Source: Girardinichthys multiradiatus (Eukaryota; Chordata; Actinopteri; Cyprinodontiformes; Goodeidae). From it: a stretch of 64,000 bases of DNA. The notes below the pieces were generated by a model. That model made no database searches, was not told the origin of the DNA, and worked only from the letters and a program-made list of their open reading frames with translations. Position numbers and translations under genes: made by a program. Where the stretch lies: contig NC_061797.1 of the NCBI RefSeq assembly GCF_021462225.1, positions 2,969,001 through 3,033,000 of the forward strand, read 5' to 3'. Every line of letters begins with the position of its first letter. Position 1 is the stretch's first letter. This document shows, piece by piece, positions 34,500 to 45,957 of this stretch.

Positions 34500-36141
34500 A
34501 AAACAAACTTTAAAAAAGAAACAAAAACATTGTCTAATAAGGAGGCCCAACTGTTGGTGCTTCATCTTCTTTTGTATGCACTGGTTTATTGTGGACTTTT
34601 GCTTTAACAGTCTGTCATCACCCGAAGTAATATGACCAGTTCCTTTTGGCATCTGTTAAACAACAGAAATATAAACTGTGGGGGTTGAAAATGAGATGGA
34701 TCAGAAGTTCTGTTTAGGTCCTGCATGGACAAAAGGACTTGTAACTTTGCAGTCCATCAAGTAAATGCCCCCTTTATTCTGTTTTCTACAGATGATCTGT
34801 TGATGACCTCATTAACATTAAGGGGAGTGGCTGTTTGGTCACCCTATCAGTCTGCATGTAGTAATGTGTAGTAATCCACATATGAATGATGAAGTTCTGC
34901 TGAGCTCTCTGGGGCCTGGGTTTGTAATGTTTATAAAAACAGGAAACATCTCTGTGATTGGATTGGAAAGGAGAGCTGAGCTGAGCTTAAGTTCACTGAA
35001 TTTTGGAGTTAGGTGCTTGTTTAAACTTCTGATTGATTCAAATAAAAACCTTTTTTGACCTTGTCTGTTTTATACAGGTGGTTTGTGTGAGGAATAAGAA
35101 TATAGGAAAATACATTTCACCCTAAGGTTTTCCTTAGCCAACTATGAAGGTCTTGTGCTGTCAACAGAACCTAATGAGTTGAGTAGAAACCTCAAACCAT
35201 CTAGTTCTTTTTGTGGAACATGGCTTGAGGTGATATTTGGAGGCCTGAAAAAGTATTCATTCTCAAATATTTTCATCTTGGATTCTGTGGGAGTACATTG
35301 TGGTGTAGCAGTAAGCACAGTAACCACCTCGGTAGGAATGTCTGTTTCTGCCTCTGCATGTGGCAGTTTTCTTTGTGTTCTGATCTCCCAGAGTCCAAAC
35401 ATGCATGATGTGGTGGATACAGAAAATTTGTAATGGAGTGTAATAGAATGGGTAATTTATTAATCCCCTGTGGGAAATTGGTGTTTCAGCAGCAACAGAG
35501 ACATTTAGAATAAGACACATAAGCAATAGCACATACAATAACTACATTCAAAATAAAGTTGTAACAACTGGAGTCGATTGCGTAAAATGTTACATTTGGA
35601 GGCCAAAAAAAAAAACAAGTGGTCTACTTGTTAGATAATGTGTGCTTATGAGGCTTCTAAGAACCCTGAAGTAGAAGAAATGTTCTGAACAGGGAACACT
35701 GAGTACTGGAGGTGTACACTTTAATGTTCAGTAACAAACAGTTCTGTCAGATTCTGTATAAAGAACTTCAGACAGATTATTAGAGTGGGAACACAGGAAG
35801 ATAACACTAGAGGTGCAGAGACTGCATTGTCTGCCTATCTGACCACTATATAATGAACTTTGTGGGTGGTGATGAACAACCATCTAGAGGGGTTAAACAT
35901 GCTTTTCTATGGTGCTGTTAGATAATGCAGTTTTGTCCTAATGTTTACTTTGGTGCAACTTGTGGTGCTTTTACATTACATGAAAATCATTCTCTAAGTG
36001 AAGCATGATAATTTTTCAGGATGAAAATAGGGGGATGCAAATCTCGGCAACCTAAGAATCAGCCTTGCCAATAAACACCTGCCCCCGTAACTTAAAAGTC
36101 TAGGCACCTATGGATAATATAACATTTTCTATATTTTCACA
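34500..36141. other. mtch2 3' flank
   Basis: No gene was seen. About 35440-35570 contains taatcccctgtgggaaattg, reminiscent of fish LINE 3' ends, but I cannot assign it. Confidence 0.35.
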
Positions 36142-36143
36142 TA

Positions 36144-37745
36144 CAGGTCCTTCTCAAAATATTAGCATATTGTGATAAAGTTCATTATTTTCCATAATGT
36201 CATGATGAAAATTTAACATTCATATATTTTAGATTCATTGCACACTAACTGAAATATTTCAGGTCTTTTATTGTCTTAATACGGATGATTTTGGCATACA
36301 GCTCATGAAAACCCAAAATTCCTATCTCACAAAATTAGCATATCATTAAAAGGGTCTCTAAACGAGCTATGAACCTAATCATCTGAATCAACGAGTTAAC
36401 TCTAAACACCTGCAAAAGATTCCTGAGGCCTTTAAAACTCCCAGCCTGGTTCATCACTCAAAACCCCAATCATGGGTAAGACTGCCGACCTGACTGCTGT
36501 CCAGAAGGCCACTATTGACACCCTCAAGCAAGAGGGTAAGACACAGAAAGAAATTTCTGAACGAATAGGCTGTTCCCAGAGTGCTGTATCAAGGCACCTC
36601 AGTGGGAAGTCTGTGGGAAGGAAAAAGTGTGGCAGAAAACGCTGCACAACGAGAAGAGGTGACCGGACCCTGAGGAAGATTGTGGAGAAGGGCCGATTCC
36701 AGACCTTGGGGGACCTGCGGAAGCAGTGGACTGAGTCTGGAGTAGAAACATCCAGAGCCACCGTGCACAGGCGTGTGCAGGAAATGGGCTACAGGTGCCG
36801 CATTCCCCAGGTCAAGCCACTTTTGAACCAGAAACAGCGGCAGAAGCGCCGGACCTGGGCTACAGAGAAGCAGCACTGGACTGTTGCTCAGTGGTCCAAA
36901 GTACTATTTTCGGATGAAAGCAAATTCTGCATGTCATTCGGAAATCAAGGTGCCAGAGTCTGGAGGAAAAATGGGGAGAAGGAAATGCCAGAAGTCCAGT
37001 GTCAAGTACCCACAGTCAGTGATGGTCTGGGGTGCCGTGTCAGCTGCTGGTGTTGGTCCACTGTGTTTTATCAAGGGCAGGGTCAATGCAGCTAGCTATC
37101 AGGAGATTTTGGAGCACTTCATGCTTCCATCTGCTGAAAAGCTTTATGGAGATGAAGATTTCATTTTTCAGCATGACCTGGCACCTGCTCACAGTGCCAA
37201 AACCACTGGTAAATGGTTTACTGACCATGGTATCACTGTGCTCAATTGGCCTGCCAACTCTCCTGACCTGAACCCCATAGAGAATCTGTGGGATATTGTG
37301 AAGAGAACGTTGAGAGACTCATGACCCGACACTCTGGATGAGCTAAAGGCCGCTATCGAAGCATCCTGGGCCTCCATAAGACCTCAGCAGTGCCACAGGC
37401 TGATTGCCTCCATGCCACGCCGCATTGAAGCAGTCATTTCTGCAAAAGGATTCCCGACCAAGTATTGAGTGCATAACTGTACATGATTATTTGAAAGTTG
37501 ACGTTTTTTGTATTAAAAACACTTTTCTTTTATTGGTCGGATGAAATATGCTAATTTTGTGAGATAGGAATTTTGGGTTTTTATGAGCTGTATGCCAAAA
37601 TCATCCGTATTAAGACAATAAAAGACCTGAAATATTTCAGTTAGTGTGCAATGAATCTAAAATATATGAATGTTAAATTTTCATCATGACATTATGGAAA
37701 ATAATGAACTTTATCACAATATGCTAATATTTTGAGAAGGACCTG
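36144..37745 (+). mobile_element. Tc1-like transposon, copy D (1,602 bp)
   Basis: Complete inverted repeats (caggtccttctcaaaatatt at the left, its reverse complement at the right) with TA at 36142-36143 and 37746-37747. It is the most complete copy structurally, located between mtch2 and znf414. Confidence 0.95.
36472..37468 (+). pseudogene. Tc1 transposase, copy D (8-nt deletion and one stop)
   Basis: Starts [16 protein letters not shown] and includes [18 protein letters not shown] and FSDESKF. One of two adjacent aaatgcca units after GEKEM (about 36980-36990) has been lost, an 8-nt slippage deletion. After the shift the frame resumes with [12 protein letters not shown] and [16 protein letters not shown] and then hits TGA at 37321-37323, where other copies have an Arg codon (AGA). 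All three catalytic residues are readable but not in one frame. Confidence 0.92.
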
Positions 37746-37747
37746 TA

Positions 37748-38530
37748 TAGAAAAAAGCTGACCTGCATCAATGACCCTGCTGCCTTGGTGGAGGTCTGCG
37801 CTCTAGAAGTGCTTTTTTAGTTCCAACTGATTATTACACCTCTAAATAAGGCATCAGTGAGCTTTACTATCACAGTGGCGGAACGTCTCTTTCATTACAC
37901 CAAACGTACATTGATTTTTGAAATCAAAAATAATGTTCTATTGTTCTGCTGTATTTACCTTGAGATTACTGCAGCAGGCTCAGGACAATGTTGATTCTGA
38001 CTATGACTAATTTGAAGGAAAAATTACAAACCATAAATGACTGACGCTGCAATGGACCTTTAAGTCTGTTTTAATGAAATTACATTTAACCATGTGAACC
38101 CAGGAACACACATCTCCTGCAGATGCAAAGCCAAAACAGCATTAGTTTTTAATAACATAATCACACATGCATTTTAACAAGCACAACCATGCTAAAAGCA
38201 GAGGCTATGAGCCCTGCCAATTCAAGACTTGTTTTTTGCCAGGCCATAAAAAGAAAAATCAGGTAGACTAGGTGTCATTGCATTATGCATCAGCCAACTA
38301 CTAGTATTACATGAAAACCATATTAGGTATATGTACTCTTTGATCATGTTGAGTTTTCAAACGTCAAAAAATATTTTTAATCAATTGTCGCTTTATTTGC
38401 TATGTTGCGAAAAGCAAAGCAGGCCAATATTTAGTATCTGGTTTTTTTTTTTACTTTATCTGCATTTGCAGAAAGAGCCCATCAGCCCTGCTCGCTCTCC
38501 ACTCAGCCGTGAAACTGCTCTCAGAAAGTT
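37748..38530. other. Spacer between copy D and znf414
   Basis: Nothing recognised. Confidence 0.4.
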
Positions 38531-38559
38531 GATCTAAAGAGAAGAGCTCCACCTCCACA

Positions 38560-38729
38560 CTAAGACTTTATGACAGAACTTCCTCCATCTTCTGCAGACT
38601 TGGCACCACTGTGCTGACTGTTGATGTGTTGTGTCATTTCCTTGCGATTGGTTACTGTGTGACCACACTGAACACAGGTGTAGCGCCCTCTGGTGTGCTC
38701 CCAAAGGACTCGTCTGTAGCACGACATAG
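38560..38729 (-). CDS. znf414: znf414 exon 5 (terminal)
   Basis: End of codon 275 to residue 330 and TAG. I chose the acceptor ctttgctttag at 38730-38731 because it keeps phase with exon 4; the nearer AG giving a start at 38713 would put the HTRGRY segment out of frame. Confidence 0.88.
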
Positions 38730-41700
38730 CTAAAGCAAAGGACATACATAGTCAAGCCCCAAAACAGACATGGATGTCAAATATTTTCATTCAAACAAGA
38801 TTGTCTCTGATAACAAATAAGGCATGCACCTCTGAAAAGATATAAAAATGTGAGAAGAATATGAACAATTTAAAAATTATTTACAAGTTTCTTGCTATAT
38901 AGAAAATGATTTAGCCTGTTCTTAAACAATGGAAACATATTTACTGGCATTACATCACTGTATTACCCTGCTTATAACAGCTGACCAGCTTTTTGCATGT
39001 TCCCTGGTATTCTTTGTGCAAGAAAGGCCTCCTTGCCATCACCTTAATCTTGAGCTCCCTCCACTGATTCTCTATCAGATTTAAATCAGAACTCTGGCTG
39101 GGTGATTCCAAAAATCTGATATTACTTCTATTCAGAACAAACATGTTGGTCAAATTAAATATTACTTTAAGTCTAAGTCTGCCAGGGGTATGGGCTTAAC
39201 TGCTGTAAAATAAGACAATACAAATTATAAATGCTGAAATCAGCAATGCACTTGTCTGACCACAAGCCTGTTTTATTTCATTTTATTCAACCTGTTAAAC
39301 TCTATACTCCTGCTCGGCGCTGTCGTTTTTAACTCTTCCACCGCGGCTCATTTCTCCGTTGTTTTTTTATCATTTTAAATCACAGCCCTCTGTGTCTTCC
39401 AGCAGGAGCTTTCTTTATATTTTAATTCTGTGGCCCCGGTTAAAACCAGGTGATCGAAGCCCAGATCGGATCCTTGGTTCAGTGACCATACCTGTGCCAT
39501 CAGACAGGAGTGCAGGAGAAGTAAACGAAAGAGGAAAAAGGACAAATTGCACGTTGCTTTTGAGATACTGAGGGAACTGGAGTTATCAGAGAGCTGTGAG
39601 AACTGCTAGAGAGAAATATTTTGCTGACACAATTGCTGCTATCTCCCACAACCAACACGTTCTTTATGATACAATTAACAATGCTCTAAATGCTCATGAA
39701 CCTGTCCCTTTGGAAGCTTCCAGAGAAGTCTGATAAGTTTCTTCATTTCTTTTTGGAAACGGTTGTTAGCACTAGGGCTTGTATTTCTCCTCCCTCGCAT
39801 GACCCATCCATCTTTGTCCCCTGCCCTGCTGTCCTGGATCGCCCGCTCCTGTTGCGTTATCCGCGTTCAGTCGGAACCCACCTTTAAACCTTCTATAAAT
39901 CCAGTGGAGGCAGAGCCTTTACAGTTTAGCTCCAAAAATGTGGAATGAGCTGCTGCCGGAGGTCAGGCAGGTTCCATCTCTTGCTGTTGTTAAAACCCGT
40001 TTAAAAACACACCTTTTCTCCCTGGCCCTTAACCCAGAATTAGTTAGCATCCTTAATCTTTCACCTTTTTAATATTTTCTATAAACCTGTACTATTTTAC
40101 ATGTCCTATATTTCTTATGCATTTATTTTTTTTATTCCTGATTTTATTTTTTGTACAGCACTTTGGTCAGCTGTCATGTTGTTTTCAAAAGTGCTTTATA
40201 AAGAAAGTGGTATGGTAGAATAATTTGACACCCAAAACAAAAACGGAAGCACCCAGAAGGAGCTGTCTGCAGCTCTGTGCTAGTTGCGGGGATGGGCTCA
40301 CCTTGATTCTTCCTCCAGATAGCTGCCGAAGGAGTGTATGGTGCAGACCCTGGAGCAGTGTGTACAGCTCCATGAGACCTGATATGTGCCTGCTGTTGAC
40401 TCTGGACATCAGAAGGGTCAGCAGCTGCTTTCAGAGCAATAAGCTTGAGACCAGCAGGCGGTTTAGAGGGTTCGTCCCTGAGAGGAGGCTGGGAAGAAGC
40501 CTCAGTGAGCTTTGGAGTAACACGCTGAGAAGGATGGGGTTCCTGGAGAGTCAAGATGGGAGGCCCAAGCACAGGGGGCTCAGCAGAGTCTGGCAAGGGA
40601 ACCACAGCAGGGACTGATTCATCAGGGTGTATGGTTTGAATGGGAACTTCTTGTGGTAAAGACACCGACTCAAGCTGTGGGGGTGCTAAGTCAGTGGTCT
40701 TTGGGGTCATGTTTGAAGCACCCACAACAGCAAGCAGAGGGGCTGCAGGTTCAGAAGATTTTGCTTTGGCCCGCGGCACTTTGGAACAGGTGTGCAGGTG
40801 TGCCAGGAGGCCTCTGTAAGACCGTAGTTTGGTGCGACAACTCTCACACCTTCACAAACAGAAAGAATTCTTTGTGTCATTTGCAACAATACATTCACAT
40901 CACATCACCTGTTAGCCACAACTCACTGGAAGTATATGTTAGCTTTGTAGTGATGCCTGGTGTGTTCCATCAGTTTCTGCATGCTGGGGAAGGAAGCACT
41001 GCAGCCGCTAGAAGAACATAGCAACTTTTTACCTGCAGAGAGGGAAGCACAGCATTTACCTCTAGACATGGGCTTCACTGAAAGATAATACTCTACGTTT
41101 TCTATTAGCATCCCTTTTACCCATTGATGCATTTCTTGATCTTCTGTATTTCCCCATTTATTTTATTTTCCGAAATGTATTATTTTTATGGCAGATCTAT
41201 TTCTTCACAGCACAGACCAGGCTTTGCTTTAATTAATGGCTTAACACAGTGACTTAAACCCAACACGTTACAACAGATCCGCCATTAATTTAAATGGCTG
41301 TCTGCTGAAAGCATGGAGACAGATAATGATGACCATTTCAGGTACCTAAATTGCCAGCAGATTTTCAAACCGGGCTGCTGTTTCAAGGTATTTTAGCAAA
41401 GGTGAAGCATATTTTGGGTTACTATACTCAGTGTTTGCCTTGGTTGTGTGTAATCAAATGTGATAGATAGACTCTGGGAGATAAAACTAGGTCAAGCTTT
41501 TGTAGTACCATTAAAGCATTCTAACGACAACACAGGAGTGGTGGCTCCAGATGTTTGCTCACCAGGCAGAGACTGTGCTGGAATATCATGGTCCTTGATG
41601 TGACTTTCTAAAGCACTCATCTCCGTGTACACGCGCTTACATCCGTGCATCGGACAAGGAAGTGTTCTGGTTCCCGATACTGAGGAATGGAAAATAAAAC

Positions 41701-41934
41701 GTGGTAAACTGAGAGGTCTGAATGACACAATTACACCAAATAGTTTAGATCATATGCTAGCAAGTTAGCTCCCTGGCTAAATAATTACCACGCCACAGCA
41801 AAAGTTAGATTGAATAAAAGTGAAGGTGGCGAAAAAAAACAGTTTAATGTCTAAAGTAAAAGGCTAAAATGAAATGACAAACCTCCGTTTCCATTGTCAG
41901 GGGACTGCAAGACAGAGTCGCCAGGAGAAATCAT
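38560..41934 (-). CDS. znf414: Zinc finger protein 414 (5 coding exons, 330 aa)
   Basis: ZNF414 is a nuclear C2H2 zinc-finger protein of poorly known function. Exons in transcript order: 41883-41934, 41563-41679, 40927-41032, 40302-40849, 38560-38729. All phases join and the 993 nt give 330 residues. Finger 1 (residues 26-48) is CPMHGCKRVYTEM then SALESHIKDH; finger 2 (62-84) begins CSSSGCSASFPSMQKL; finger 3 (93 onward) is CESCRTKLRSYRGLLAHLH then TC; finger 4 (293-314) is CVQCGHTVTNRKEMTQH. Between fingers 3 and 4 is a long Pro/Ser/Ala-rich linker ending AAIWRKNQ. The phrase LWEHTRGRYTCVQC before finger 4 is the best family signature. The gene looks intact and is tail-to-tail with mtch2. 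A LINE 3' end lies 158 bp upstream of its ATG. Confidence 0.92.
38950..39153 (-). pseudogene. Tc1 transposase C-terminal relic
   Basis: A short open stretch carries SPSQSSDLNLIENQWRELK, the third catalytic region of a Tc1 transposase, followed by MARRP. Isolated, with no inverted repeats seen nearby; it lies in znf414 intron 4. Confidence 0.6.
39285..40210 (+). mobile_element. L2-like LINE remnant lacking RT
   Basis: About 39610-39850 reads ADTIAAISHNQHVLYDTINN and related post-endonuclease sequence. At about 39930-40030 it jumps to the C-terminal block APKMWNELLPEVRQVPSL then KTHLFSLAL, followed by a 3' tail with tgtacagcactttggtcagc and gtgctttataaagaaag. The RT domain has been deleted. 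It lies antisense in znf414 intron 4. Confidence 0.55.
40302..40849 (-). CDS. znf414: znf414 exon 4
   Basis: Residues 93-274. Contains finger 3 and the low-complexity linker (ESVSLPQEVPIQTIHPDE; GSAPYTPSAAIWRKNQ). Acceptor gtgaag, donor gtgagc. Confidence 0.92.
40927..41032 (-). CDS. znf414: znf414 exon 3
   Basis: Residues 58-91; finger 2 (CSSSGCSASFPSMQKL) and HYKANIYFQ. Acceptor ctctgcag, donor gtgagt. Confidence 0.93.
41563..41679 (-). CDS. znf414: znf414 exon 2
   Basis: Residues 18-56; finger 1 (CPMHGCKRVYTEM). Acceptor ttcctcag, donor gtgagc. Confidence 0.92.
41883..41934 (-). CDS. znf414: znf414 exon 1 (coding part)
   Basis: Residues 1-17 (MISPGDSVLQSPDNGNG); donor gtttgt, a weaker form. 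The start is the first ATG and fits an exon-1 role, but the N-terminus is not conserved enough to prove it. Confidence 0.75.
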
Positions 41935-42092
41935 ATTACAGACAACAAAGAGAGGTTAGAAGGACTACTTAAAGGAGAAGGAGATGCGGTAACGCCGAAC
42001 AAAACAGCGCACGGATTTCGGGCTAATCCTGGTCGGAATAACGAGGAGTTTTAAGTCCCAGACAAACTAATATTAAGATTTATCAGGTTAAG

Positions 42093-43330
42093 CTTCTTCT
42101 TCTTGGTGTTTATAGCCGTAGGCGAACAACGAAATGGTACATTACTGCCACCAACTGGCATGGAGTGTTGATCCTATCATAGAAATGCGTTGCTATGATA
42201 ACTCAATGTGGCCTGATAACTTTTACTTGTTGAATTAGTCAGTCATTTTCTACCGCTTATTCCATAGGGGGTCATGGGGGAGCTGGTGCCTATCTCCAGG
42301 AGTCTATGGGCGAGAGGCGGGGTACACCCTGGACATGTCGCCAGTCCATCACAGGGCAACACACAAACAACCATGCACACACTCATACACCTAAGGGCAA
42401 TTTAGAGTGACCAATTAACCTGACAGGCATGTCTTTGGACTGTGGGAGGAAGCTGGAGTACCCGGTGAGAACCCACGCATGCATGGGGAGAACATGCAAA
42501 CTCCATGCAGAAAGACCCCTGGTCGGGAATTGAACCCTGGACCTTCTTGCTGCAAGGCAACAGTGCTACCAACTGTGCCACCGTGCAGCCCACTTGTAAA
42601 ATTATTTCTAAGTAAATCAGTTAAATCTAGTTTCACTTTAATTCTATTTAGGTTTTGAATAAGTTGTCTTCTTTCATCCATATACTTCAACAGTGTAATA
42701 TAACATCACCTTGTCTCATCGTCTTGACAATACTCACATTTTCTATTGCACCGTTTCCCTAAAATGAATAGTGTGCTGTTTAGCCGAGTGTGCCCAGATC
42801 GGAGACGTGAAATGATTCTCTTCTCTACACCAGTTTTCCTTTGGATTTTACAAACCACTGTTGTTTTCCTTCTTTCTCCCATTGCTTTTGCCATCACTCA
42901 ATTTTCTGTTTTAATAGATTTTTTAAATTGTTTTACTAAAACTGACAATTATTTCCAAAACTCTGTTTCCAGTGACCTCATTTGCAGTTTTATCTTCCAT
43001 TTTATTTCACTTAACACCGTTATGTTTAATCTTTATAGTGTTTGTTGAATTTCAATTAAGATGTCTGCTCTGCTTTCTGAACAGGTGCATTGTTAACTTA
43101 CTAATGATGAACTAGAATTCAAACAATTTACTGATCCTGTCTTAGACCCACTGGATGCCTAATAATATTGCAAGTATTTCTACTGTGTATACTGGAGTCC
43201 ATTATTTTTTTCTTGGCTTACTTACTTGACTATTAAACTCATGACATAAGGAAGGCTACTCCAAATCTATTAAATATATTGTTAGATGCATCTGTATACC
43301 TTTTTATGTAACTAATATTGACCAATTTAT
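42093..43330 (-). mobile_element. I/Nimb-like LINE, 3' part
   Basis: On the minus strand a C-terminal region IISRLRSGHTRLNSTLF then CNRKCEYCQDDETR (about 42706-42830) is followed by 3' untranslated sequence, interrupted by SINE copy 2. The end carries ggtggcagtaatgtacc and finishes in caagaagaagaag at about 42093. Same family as 3189-8870 and 14480-16085; truncated near 43330. Confidence 0.65.
42238..42591 (-). mobile_element. tRNA-headed SINE, copy 2 (354 bp)
   Basis: Near-identical to copy 1 and exactly the same length. Imperfect 13-bp target duplication: acttgttgaatta (42225-42237) and acttgtaaaatta (42592-42604). Inserted in the 3' region of an I/Nimb-like LINE. Confidence 0.85.
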
Positions 43331-43344
43331 TTCTGTACCGTATG

Positions 43345-44218
43345 TGTCAAGTGGTTCCCACTTTTTTGGGCTTACACTGCAGGTTTCCCCCACTTGAAAA
43401 GGCAGCTTGCTTCAATAAGATTCAAACTGGATTTCACTCAATGACCCAGAAACAATTTTTCTTTTCCTCCTTTCCTTTATTAAAGTTCACAGGTGGTCAC
43501 AATAGGTGAAAAACCTTAAACACAAAGAAAACACAAAAAGGTTAAGTAAAAACCCAATAAACCACATTTAACTATGATCAAAATAATTAGTCCTTTAAAT
43601 GATTATGAATTATTCTTGAAACTAAGTGTTAGGGTTTGAAAACATTTGTATTGTTTATCACTCATGTCAAGTGCTTTTCCCTCCTTACATGTCACAGAAA
43701 GGGAGATGGGGAGCGGAATGAGTTATGCTTTTATCAGCAACATCTAGGGACTGGTACAGAGTCCTCACTCCCTCTCTCCATTTAAAATCAAGACACATGA
43801 ACCCTAACCTTTCTGACCCCACACACACCCTGAATGTTTGTTGAACTGTGTGTGAACCAGCATGTATAACTAAAGAGAGAAGGGTGCCAACACTTTGTAG
43901 TCTGTGCTGCAGAGCTACCCTTGCAAGTAAATTGACTGTATCGTTCTTGCCTCTGAGTTGACTAAATAATACTTAACACTAAGTATAACATCCCAAATTA
44001 CACCCAAAAATCAAACAAATATTTAAAGCATTAAATATCAGTTTCTACATATATTCAAGTACAGTCTGCAGCTCACCAGCTCCTTCCTTTCCTCGAAACA
44101 AGCTTTCTCAGTCCTGCAGTGTCCATTTTCCAGCCCCTCTCTCACACATCGTCAGCAGCTCATGTGTTAGAGAGTACCTCCAGACAATTTATTTAATCAT
44201 CTCCACCTGGAGAAAACA
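43345..44218 (-). mobile_element. Possible BEL/Pao LTR with a nested solo LTR
   Basis: On the minus strand the block would start TGTTTTCTCC and end CTTGACA, with an AATAAA-type signal near 43475. It lies just 3' of BEL/Pao pol remains, and a retroviral solo LTR sits inside it. No purine tract precedes the start and no second LTR is present, so this is tentative. Confidence 0.3.
43627..43978 (+). mobile_element. Solo LTR (352 bp) with 5-bp target duplication
   Basis: Starts TGTTAGGGTTTG and ends TACTTAACA, flanked by perfect ctaag duplications (43622-43626 and 43979-43983). It matches, in inverted orientation, the LTR at 57561-57990. It is the product of LTR-LTR recombination that removed a provirus. 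Confidence 0.88.
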
Positions 44219-44287
44219 GGCTGCTGCCACCAGGGTGGGAGACACACCCAGACCTGCACTCAGCCAGAAAGGGGCAGGGCCTGAAGC

Positions 44288-45900
44288 TCAGCTCAACACC
44301 TCCCACTCGATCTTCCCACTGAAACCGCTGGCAAGATCGCATAAAATCAGCTTTCTCCTGGGTTTCCTGCCTACTCCTCTGCTGTCAGCAGGACTACTAA
44401 CCGTCTGACATCTCTGTGAAGAATTGTGGTCTGAGTGCCCCTCAGAATGCTGGAACTGGGATACTTGGATGCAGGATTCTTGGATGTGGGTCTCACCTCT
44501 GGGGCACAGCAACCTGTCATGACCAACATTCACATCCTGCACAATGCCTCTGGAGTCTGGGTTGACACTGATGACCCTCCCAAGCTTAAAGTGACCTTTC
44601 AATGCATTCTGATCACACAGACAAACAATTTCTCCGACTGCGACATTTCTTTGTGTGGTGTGCCATTTACTTCTGACAAAGAGATTAGGACCAGCAAATT
44701 GGCTCCAGGACCTCCAAAACTTGTTAACCTGGTGCTGCATTTCTTGAAGTCTTTTATAGGGATAACTTGTGAAGTCAAATGTTTTCCAGTCACCACTTGA
44801 TGATGCTTGTCCCAGCAGAAGTGAATTAGGTATAATATACTGTACAGTGTCTTCCTGGCTCTGAACTCTGGCATCAATAGGGCGTTCATTTGCAAGGTTA
44901 GCAGCAAGTTGAAGTGTTGTTTGAAACTCACTGAAGGTGAGCCCTGACTTTCTTTCCAGACTCTGGAATGCCTTTTTCACAATCCGAACAGCTGCTTCAG
45001 CAGAACTATTTCAATGAAGGGAATCCGCTGGCTGGATTTTCCACTGCCAGTCAGTTCCATTTTGAGCTGAAGTTTCTTCCACAGCGGACCTGTTCATGCC
45101 ATCCAGAAAATGGTACAACTCCTCCAAAACAGGCTTGGCACCAACAAAATTGGTCCCTGGATCAGACCAGATCTTTTTAGGATGCCCTCGAATCACTGTG
45201 AATCTCTGATAAGCGATTAAAAAACTTTCAGTTGTCATAGAGTTAGCAAGCTCTGTATGAATTGCTCTACTGGCCATGCAGCAGAATGCAACCCCCCAAA
45301 CTTTAACTGTGACTCTCCTTCTCACATCATCTTTAACCTGATATGGTCCAAATAGGTCAACTGTTGTAAACTAAAATGGGGCTGCGGGCCTAGTTCTCTC
45401 TTGAGGCAAATCACTCATCACTTGCTGACATATTTTAGCTCTGGCTTTCTTGCATGTCACACAATTTTCAATGACTTTTTGAGCAATTCTTCGTCCCTTG
45501 ATTATCCATGCTCTCTTTCTCACCTTCAAAAGAGTTGCAGCCACTCCCTCGTGACCCCTGCTGTGAGCTTCATGAACCAGCAGCGTTGAGACCCAGGCGT
45601 TGTGTGGTAATAGGGGAACACCAACTCGGTCTTCATTGAAAGCCTGGACTCTTCCACCACAAACCAGAAGCCCGGATTCTTCCTCTTGGACAAATTAGCG
45701 ATCCAACCTTCATCTACTGAAACCCCTTCCCCTATAATGTGTCTGGCTTCCTGGGCAACTGTAGTAACTACATTGCTGACTGAGTGTCCTAATGTCTCAT
45801 ACCAACTACAAGCATGGTGATATGCTCCTTCCCCACAATTCTTGCAGGTTTCTTTAAGTGGCTTATATTTGAGGTTGGAGTAAAAAAGATTATATCATAC
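44288..45900 (-). pseudogene. BEL/Pao integrase and C-terminal pol region
   Basis: BEL/Pao LTR-retrotransposon integrase inserts element DNA into the genome. On the minus strand: a zinc-binding HHCC region (HEAHSRGHEG ... CVTCKKARAK) at about 45430-45560; then DLFGPYQVKDDVRRRVTVKV; VWGVAFCCMASRAIHTELAN; IWSDPGTNFVGAKPVLEEL (second catalytic D); and the BEL-typical C-terminal block FVRSKWHTTQRNVAVGEIV. In the 44288-45371 frame there are stops at about 45369-45371 and 45017-45019 (TAG, TGA), and more breaks lie upstream. No BEL RT or gag was found in the window. Confidence 0.8.
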
Positions 45901-45957
45901 CAAGTCTAAGCCCTTATCTATGTTGCCAGAGCATAAGTGCTGTCTAAAAGCATACAA

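Noticed and set aside
38713..40302. A missing small exon in ZNF414
   Set aside because: The phase mismatch that suggested it disappears when the acceptor at 38730-38731 is used, which also matches the family sequence.
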